In this document: positions 58,981 through 64,000 of the stretch, piece after piece
How positions within the stretch are numbered: the stretch's first letter is position 1
Layout: each line of letters opens with the position of its first letter
Position numbers and translations under genes: made by a program
DNA from: Gammaproteobacteria bacterium
GTDB lineage: Bacteria > Pseudomonadota > Gammaproteobacteria > Steroidobacterales > GCA-2729495
DNA: 64,000 bases
Direction: 5' to 3'
Assembly (NCBI GenBank): GCA_020853135.1
Contig: JADYZO010000034.1
Span: 27,413-91,412 of the forward strand
Notes under the pieces: model-generated
Seen by the model: only the letters and a program-made list of their open reading frames with translations
What the model was told of the DNA's origin: nothing
The model's database searches: none

Positions 58981-60660
58981 ATGACCGTTCCAGATGATGA
59001 TTCGCCCCAGCTGGACCGGCGCACCCTCATTTCGTCGGCAGCCGGTCTGGCTGTCTCCACGGCAGGCCTTCCCGTGCTGGGTGCAGAGGCCAGAAAGGGC
59101 GCGCCAACGACTGCGATTCGGAAGGACAGCACCCGGACGGGCGCCCGGGCATCTTTCCCGTACGACAGCTTCCGGGACTGGATCGCCGCACTGGACGACC
59201 ATGGCCTGCTCATGCGCGTGGGGCGCCTGGACCAGGACGCCTACGAGGTGACCGCCCTTGCCTACCGGCTCGTCGACAGGTTCGGATGGTACGGCGCGCC
59301 AGCAGTGCTTGCCGACGAAGTGAAGATCGATGGCCGTTGGGTCAAGGGTCCGCTGCTGTTCAATCACCAGGGCCACTGGAAGACCGAGCCGCTGCTTCTC
59401 GGGCTGGAGCCCGGCAATACGACCGACCGGCATGGGTACCGGGCGGCGGTGGACCATTTCCTAGGTATCCTCGAGGCCAACGGCGGCAAGGTGCCGCAGA
59501 TTGCGCCGGTAACGGTGGATGCGGGCAAGGCGGCAGTCAAGGAGGTGATCCTGCGCGGTGACGCGATAGACCTGACGCAGTTTGCCTTCATCCAGTCCAA
59601 TCCGGGTGATGGCGGCCGCTACATCACGACGGGCTCGGTGTTCACCTCCGACCCCGAACTCGGCATGAACTTCGGCACCTATCGCTGCCAGCTGCGCGGG
59701 CCAAGGCTCATCGGCGTCAATCCGGAACCCGGTCAACGCGCCTGGAAGATGTTCATGGCCCAACGCGAGCGGGGGGAAAAACTGGCGAAGGTGTCCATCG
59801 TGCTCGGGCAGGACCCGATGATGTGGGTGGTGAGCGGATCGGCCCTGACCAAGGGCATGCTGGATGATGAGCTGGCGATCACCGGAGGCCTGCGGGGCAG
59901 GGCGGTCGAGGTGGTGCGGTCGGAGACCAATGATCACATGGTTCCCGCCCATGCCGAGATGGTGATCGAGGGCGAGGTGCCGCTGCAGGAGCCCATGCTG
60001 CCCGAAGGACCTTTCGGCGAGATGTTCGGTTATCTCGGCCGCAGGAAGGACGAGAATTTCTGGATGCGGGTCACCTGTGTCACGCATCGCAGGAATCCGT
60101 GGATCCTCAACCAGTTCACTGGCGTGACCCCGGGCTTTTGCCGTGTGCCGATGGATGCGCTGGCGCTCTACCGCCTGAGAAAGGTGTTCCCCGATGTGCT
60201 TGCACTGGATTCGGTGGGAGGTGCTACCGGGTGGATCGTCGTCACCATCGACAAGAAGAAACGGGGCCAGGCACTGGAGGTCGGCAGGCGGCTGGCACAG
60301 ACCAGCATCTCCGCCAAGATCATTGTCGTGGTGGACAAGGATGTGGACGGTACGAACCTCGACGAGGTGATGCATATCGTCGGATCGCGCTGGCAGCCGT
60401 CCCCGGCTGCCGAGATTCTCGATGACATGCCGGGCATACCACTTGATCCGAGCGCGGTCAAAACGGGCAGGTCAAGCAAGATCATCATCGATGCCACCCG
60501 GCAGTGGCCAGAGGAAGGTGGCCCGCCGGTCTACCAGGAACTCAACCGCGAGCTGCTGACCAGGCTGGCGCCGGCGGCAATTCCCCAGGTGGATTCACGG
60601 TGGGAGCGCTATCTGGCTGGCTGGAAGCAGGGCAGGTGTTTCCCCGCTGCGGGCGACTGA
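58981..60660 (+). CDS. UbiD-family prenyl-FMN decarboxylase with a Tat-like leader
   Basis: A protein of 559 residues. The UbiD fold is clear: the cofactor region ITTGSVFTSDPELGMNFGTYR, the acidic catalytic block EGEVPLQEPMLPEGPFGEMFGY, the WILNQFTGVTP and VDKDVDGTNLDEVMH segments. Family members carry out reversible decarboxylation of aromatic or alpha,beta-unsaturated acids using prenyl-FMN made by UbiX. The N-terminus LDRRTLISSAAGLAVSTAGLP (Arg13, Arg14) looks like a twin-arginine signal ending near LGAEA, which is unusual because UbiD enzymes are normally cytoplasmic. A 90-base gap leads to the PanE-like gene. Confidence 0.88.
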   Translation: MTVPDDDSPQLDRRTLISSAAGLAVSTAGLPVLGAEARKGAPTTAIRKDSTRTGARASFPYDSFRDWIAALDDHGLLMRVGRLDQDAYEVTALAYRLVDRFGWYGAPAVLADEVKIDGRWVKGPLLFNHQGHWKTEPLLLGLEPGNTTDRHGYRAAVDHFLGILEANGGKVPQIAPVTVDAGKAAVKEVILRGDAIDLTQFAFIQSNPGDGGRYITTGSVFTSDPELGMNFGTYRCQLRGPRLIGVNPEPGQRAWKMFMAQRERGEKLAKVSIVLGQDPMMWVVSGSALTKGMLDDELAITGGLRGRAVEVVRSETNDHMVPAHAEMVIEGEVPLQEPMLPEGPFGEMFGYLGRRKDENFWMRVTCVTHRRNPWILNQFTGVTPGFCRVPMDALALYRLRKVFPDVLALDSVGGATGWIVVTIDKKKRGQALEVGRRLAQTSISAKIIVVVDKDVDGTNLDEVMHIVGSRWQPSPAAEILDDMPGIPLDPSAVKTGRSSKIIIDATRQWPEEGGPPVYQELNRELLTRLAPAAIPQVDSRWERYLAGWKQGRCFPAAGD

Positions 60661-60750
60661 CTGCCAACTCCGTGGCGCTGTGCCAGAATGGGGCCAGGCG
60701 CCTGCTGTGGGTGCCGGCTTTTCATCCCAGGATCCGACTCCCATCCCGTC

Positions 60751-61731
60751 ATGACCACAGCCTGTGTCTTTGGCCTCGGTGCCATCGGCGGCTATCTTGC
60801 TGCGCGCCTGGCGCTGGCCGGTGTGCGGGTCACCGCCATCGCCCGCGGTGCCACGCTGGAGGCGGTGCGCAGCCGTGGCCTGGTCCTCATCGAGCAGGGC
60901 CGGCGCGAGACCGTGCAGCTGCGCACCGCGGCGAGTGCCGCGGAGGCCGGCCAGCAGGAGGTGGTGTTCCTGGCGCTCAAGGCCAATGACCTGCCGGCGA
61001 TCGCCGCCGGGCTGCGCCCGGTGCTGGGGCCGGGTACCGCGGTCGTCACCATCGGCAATGGCTTTCCCTGGTGGTATTTCTTCCGCTCGCCATCGGGGAG
61101 CATCAACCCGACGCTCACCACGGTGGATTCGCGGGGACTGCTCTGGCGGCTGGTGGGGCCCGAGCATGCCGTCGGCTGTGTGGCCTATCCGGCCGCCCGC
61201 GTGCCGGAGCCCGGTGTCGTCGAGCACATCTACGGCACGCGCTTCTCGCTCGGTGAACCTGACGGTTCGTTGTCCGGGCGCGTGCAGCGCATTGCGGCGA
61301 TGCTGGCCGCTGCCGGGCTCGATGCTCCGGTGCGCCGGGATATCCGCACCGAGATCTGGACCAAGCTCGCGCTCAATGCGGCCTGCAATCCGGTGAGCCT
61401 GCTCACCGGCGCGACGCTCGGCCAGATGATCGAGGATGCCGGTACCGCGGGGATACTGCAGACGCTGATGCAGGAGACAAGTGCGGTCGCTGCCTCGCTC
61501 GGCGTGCGGGTGCCGCTGCAGCCGCGCCAGCTGCTCGAACTCACGCGACCGCTGGCCCGGCACAAGACCTCGACCCTGCAGGACCTGGAGGCAGGCCGGT
61601 CGATCGAGCTTGAGCCGGTGGCCGGTGCCGTGGCCGAGATCGGCCGCCTGCGCAACGTGCGCACGCCGGCGCTGGATGCCACGCTCGCGCTGGCACGCCT
61701 GCGGGCGCGCCTGGCAGGCTGCCATGGTTGA
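60751..61731 (+). CDS. ketopantoate-reductase-like (PanE/ApbA) dehydrogenase
   Basis: A protein of 326 residues. GxGxxG (VFGLGAIGGYLAARLA) at residues 8-13 binds NADP(H). VFLALKANDLPAI and the C-terminal helical domain with TEIWTKLALNAACNPVSLLTGATLGQM carry the catalytic Lys and Asn of the family. These enzymes reduce 2-oxoacids to 2-hydroxyacids; whether this one works on ketopantoate or another oxoacid is open. Beside a lyase rather than pantothenate genes, a different 2-oxoacid is likely. The stop overlaps the next start by 8 bases. Confidence 0.85.
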   Translation: MTTACVFGLGAIGGYLAARLALAGVRVTAIARGATLEAVRSRGLVLIEQGRRETVQLRTAASAAEAGQQEVVFLALKANDLPAIAAGLRPVLGPGTAVVTIGNGFPWWYFFRSPSGSINPTLTTVDSRGLLWRLVGPEHAVGCVAYPAARVPEPGVVEHIYGTRFSLGEPDGSLSGRVQRIAAMLAAAGLDAPVRRDIRTEIWTKLALNAACNPVSLLTGATLGQMIEDAGTAGILQTLMQETSAVAASLGVRVPLQPRQLLELTRPLARHKTSTLQDLEAGRSIELEPVAGAVAEIGRLRNVRTPALDATLALARLRARLAGCHG

Positions 61732-62623
61732 GCCGCCCGCTGCCGATGGGGCCCTGCTGTCCCATGCGCAACGGCTGCGCGCCCTGCTGGCGGGCCCGGC
61801 CTTCATCGCTCCGGGCTGTTACGACGCACTGACCGCACTGCTCATCGAGCAGGCGGGTTTCGGCTGCGGCTACGTGAGCGGCGCCAGCGTCGCCTTCACG
61901 CGCATCGCCCGCCCGGACCTCGGCCTGACGACGCTGACGGAGGTGGCCGGGATCGTGGGCTGCATGCGCGAGCGCATGGAGATGCCGCTGCTGGTGGATG
62001 CCGACGACGGCTTCGGCAATGCGCTCAACGTGCAGCGCACGGTGCGCCTCCTCGAGCGCATGGGCGCTTCCGGCATCCAGCTCGAGGACCAGGCCAGCCC
62101 CAAGCGCTGCGGCCACCTGGCCGGCAAGCGGCTGGTGTCCACCGGGGAGATGCTGGGCAAACTCCACGCCGCGCTCGATGTCCGGGCCGATGCCGACACC
62201 GTGATCGTGGCGCGCACCGATGCGGTGGCCGTGGAGGGCTTTGCGGCGGGGCTGGCACGCGCGCAGGCCTATCTTGATGCGGGCGCCGACGTGCTGTTCA
62301 TCGAGTCGCTGCGCACACCGGAGGAGTTCGCGCACGTCGGGCGCGAACTGGGCAGCCGCGTGCCACTGCTGGCCAACATGGTGGAAGGCGGGAGCAGCCC
62401 GCTGTTCTCGATCGACGAGCTGGGTGACATGGGGTTTCGTCTCGCCATCTTCCCCGGTGCCATGGTGCGGGTCCTCGCGCATGCCGCCCGTGACTACCTG
62501 GCCACGCTGAAGCGCGATGGCAGCACCCGCCGGATGCTCGACCGCATGCTGGATTTCCAGGGGATCAATGCCGTGGTCGGCACCGATGCCCTGCTGGCGC
62601 AGGGCAGGGACTACGAGCGCTAG
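61724..62623 (+). CDS. isocitrate lyase/PEP mutase superfamily lyase (methylisocitrate-lyase-like)
   Basis: A protein of 299 residues. The TIM-barrel motifs are GCYDALTALLIEQAGF, LLVDADDGFGNALN, the loop motif KRCGH at 127-131, and VARTDAVAVEGF. KRCGH with the nearby Glu/Asp marks enzymes that cleave C-C bonds, such as methylisocitrate lyase, 2,3-dimethylmalate lyase or oxaloacetate decarboxylase, not PEP mutase. The substrate is likely a substituted malate or 2-oxoacid; which one is unknown. It overlaps the PanE-like gene, so the two are co-translated. A 190-base gap follows. Confidence 0.85.
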   Translation: MVEPPAADGALLSHAQRLRALLAGPAFIAPGCYDALTALLIEQAGFGCGYVSGASVAFTRIARPDLGLTTLTEVAGIVGCMRERMEMPLLVDADDGFGNALNVQRTVRLLERMGASGIQLEDQASPKRCGHLAGKRLVSTGEMLGKLHAALDVRADADTVIVARTDAVAVEGFAAGLARAQAYLDAGADVLFIESLRTPEEFAHVGRELGSRVPLLANMVEGGSSPLFSIDELGDMGFRLAIFPGAMVRVLAHAARDYLATLKRDGSTRRMLDRMLDFQGINAVVGTDALLAQGRDYER

Positions 62624-62813
62624 GCGCCCGGGCGCAGTGCCGGGTCCGCCGGACTCGCCACGACCCCTCGTCCCTGGCCGGTTGCGGCGCGATGCGCGGC
62701 TGTATTGCGGATACCGGACGCCCGGCGGACAATTCCCCGCCCGCCCGGTGGCTGGCGTTCCGGCGCTGACGCATGCCCAGGACTACGGGCCTGTTTATTG
62801 CGTAAATATCCGT
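62624..62813. other. 190-base gap with an AT-rich patch before the dioxygenase
   Basis: Most of the gap is GC-rich with no gene seen. The last 35 bases are AT-rich (TGTTTATTG, GTAAATATCC) against a very GC-rich background, and could hold the promoter of the dioxygenase-PEP mutase unit. No clear ribosome site precedes ATG 62814. Confidence 0.4.
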
Positions 62814-63617
62814 ATGATGCAGAATAAATCGGAATCTGGATGGCAGGTCCATGCCGACGCTGTCGGACCGCTCGATGCCGGCCAGGTCGCCCGCTTCCAC
62901 GCCGCGGGCTACCTCGTCGTGCCGCGGTTGTTCGATGCGGGCGAGGTGGCGGACATCCGCCGCTGGACCGATGAAGTCCAGGGCTGGCCCGAGGTCGCTG
63001 GCCGCCACATGATGTACTTCGAGCATCCGGCCGGCGGCCAGCGCATCCTCAACCGCATGGAAAACCTGCTGCCCTGGCACGACGGTTTCCGTCGGCTGGC
63101 GACCGGGGAAAAGCTGCAGGGTGCCTGCGGCCAGCTCTTCGACGGGCCTGCCGTGCTCTTCAAGGACAAGATCAACTTCAAGCTCCCCGGGGCTGGCGGC
63201 TTCGAGCCCCACCAGGACGTGCAGGCAGGCTGGTCGCGCTATGCCAGCCTGCACATCACCGCGCTGGTCAGCGTGGACCATGCCACCATCGCCAACGGCT
63301 GCCTGGAAATGGCGGCGGACTTCGGTGGCGGGCAGGCGCTGATCGGCAGCGAGTGGGAGCCGCTCGGTGCCGCAGAGCTGGCCGGCCTGCACTGGCGGCA
63401 CATCGAGGCCGAACCCGGCGACGTGGTGTTCTTCGATTCCTTCATCCCGCACCGCTCGGCGCCCAACCACACGGCAGACGCGCGCCGGGTCCTTTACTAC
63501 ACCTACAACCGCGCGAGCGAGGGCGATCACCTCGTCCGGTATTACGCGGACAAACGCCGCAGCTATCCGCCCGACATCGAGCGCGAGGCGGGCCGGGAGT
63601 ACCGCTATCGTGTCTGA
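62814..63617 (+). CDS. PhyH-family Fe(II)/2-oxoglutarate dioxygenase
   Basis: A protein of 267 residues. Iron ligands are His133 and Asp135 (PHQDVQ) and His213 (IPHRSAPN), with an Arg about 10 residues later ([12 protein letters not shown]) to bind 2-oxoglutarate. [42 protein letters not shown] and [19 protein letters not shown] are the family blocks. PhyH-type enzymes hydroxylate lipids, and some act on small phosphonates (PhnY on 2-aminoethylphosphonate). Here the next gene overlaps its stop by 8 bases and is a PEP mutase, so a role in tailoring a phosphonate is likely. The start could be ATG 62814 or 62817. Confidence 0.87.
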   Translation: MMQNKSESGWQVHADAVGPLDAGQVARFHAAGYLVVPRLFDAGEVADIRRWTDEVQGWPEVAGRHMMYFEHPAGGQRILNRMENLLPWHDGFRRLATGEKLQGACGQLFDGPAVLFKDKINFKLPGAGGFEPHQDVQAGWSRYASLHITALVSVDHATIANGCLEMAADFGGGQALIGSEWEPLGAAELAGLHWRHIEAEPGDVVFFDSFIPHRSAPNHTADARRVLYYTYNRASEGDHLVRYYADKRRSYPPDIEREAGREYRYRV

Positions 63618-64000
63618 CACGGACGCCAGGGGACAGTCCCGGCCCGCGGCTCCTGCCGCAGGGGAGCCGGCGCACGGCAGGCCGCGCCGCACGACGCGGT
63701 TTCGCCAGCTGCTCCAGGGGTCGGAGCTCGAGTTCCTGCTCGAGGCCCACAACGGCATCAGCGCGCGCATCGGCGAGGAGGCGGGCTTCAGGGGCCTGTG
63801 GGCCGGCGGCCTGTGCATGTCCGCGCAGTACGGCGTGCGCGACAGCAACGAGGCCTCCTGGACCCAGGTGCTCGAGATGCTGGAGTTCATGGTGGATGCC
63901 ACCACCGTGCCCATCCTGCTCGATGGCGACACCGGCTACGGCAACTTCAACAACGTGCGCCGCCTGGTGCGCAAGCTCGAGCAGCGCGGCGTGGCCGCGG
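63610..64000 (+). CDS. pepM: phosphoenolpyruvate mutase, partial (cut by the window end)
   Basis: The first 130 codons of an open frame that runs off the window. Starting at GTG 63610 (VSDTDARG...), after a basic 25-residue leader it reads [71 protein letters not shown] and LVRKLEQRG. These blocks are the hallmark of PEP mutase, which converts phosphoenolpyruvate to phosphonopyruvate, forming the C-P bond. The metal-binding LDGDTGYG aspartates are present; the diagnostic EDKxxxxxNS loop lies beyond the edge. Phosphonopyruvate hydrolase is a close relative and the main alternative. The start overlaps the dioxygenase stop by 8 bases. Confidence 0.85.
   Translation, partial: MSDTDARGQSRPAAPAAGEPAHGRPRRTTRFRQLLQGSELEFLLEAHNGISARIGEEAGFRGLWAGGLCMSAQYGVRDSNEASWTQVLEMLEFMVDATTVPILLDGDTGYGNFNNVRRLVRKLEQRGVAA

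Noticed and set aside
61724-62623. Idea that this gene is a second PEP mutase
   Set aside because: It carries KRCGH, the loop motif of isocitrate/methylisocitrate lyases, and lacks the [13 protein letters not shown] and [10 protein letters not shown] blocks of PEP mutase.
54756-64000. Genomic island integrated at tRNA-Thr
   Set aside because: I saw no integrase, no repeat of the tRNA 3' end further downstream, and housekeeping ubiX directly follows the tRNA. The accessory genes start later.

Overview
The window is GC-rich chromosomal DNA from a Gram-negative proteobacterium, most probably a gammaproteobacterium. The evidence is the block rpsT / murJ-ribF-ileS-lspA next to a fimT-to-pilE minor-pilin operon (an arrangement known from Pseudomonas), TonB-dependent receptors, L-aspartate oxidase plus quinolinate synthase, a polyprenyl diphosphate synthase upstream of rplU-rpmA-obgE, and many GTG/TTG starts. 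The receptor style and large secreted repertoire resemble Steroidobacter/Nevskia/Xanthomonas-like lineages, but that placement is inference.

Layout. 1-1.5 kb: two tandem paralogous secreted proteins with a VPLPA-type C-terminal sorting signal. 1.5-8.4 kb: metabolic genes (aceE, an FMN alpha-hydroxyacid dehydrogenase with a Tat-like leader, nadB, nadA). 8.5-14.2 kb: a degenerate GGDEF/EAL protein, a small secreted protein and a TonB receptor. 14.4-21.7 kb: type IV pilus minor-pilin operon A. 22.1-29.1 kb: membrane and transport genes, including an MFS transporter fused to a cytochrome c domain, a MarR regulator with a palindromic operator, mscL, an MBL/beta-CASP nuclease and a Kef-like antiporter. 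29.2-38.6 kb: a tandem double-length UvrA, pyrB, an orphan ParA, a DTW-domain tRNA modification enzyme, tRNA-Pro and ispB. 38.7-46.9 kb: ribosomal and cell-envelope housekeeping genes. 46.9-54.2 kb: minor-pilin operon B, with the same gene order as operon A. 54.2-56 kb: a Fur-family regulator, tRNA-Thr, ubiX and a flavin-binding protein.

The most unusual part is 56.2-64 kb, where all genes read rightward: a TonB receptor, a UbiD-family prenyl-FMN decarboxylase with a Tat-like leader, a ketopantoate-reductase-like enzyme, an isocitrate-lyase-superfamily lyase, a PhyH-family Fe(II)/2-oxoglutarate dioxygenase and, cut by the window edge, a gene whose first 130 codons closely match phosphoenolpyruvate mutase. 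PEP mutase makes the C-P bond in almost all known phosphonate biosynthesis, and here its start overlaps the dioxygenase stop. The window therefore probably ends inside a phosphonate biosynthetic operon.

The two pilus operons each encode two GspH/FimT-type pseudopilins, PilV, PilW, PilX, a small secreted protein with a CxxC at residues 54-57, a PilY1 adhesin and a PilE-type pilin. Operon B sits beside lspA, close to the position known in Pseudomonas, so operon A looks like the extra copy.
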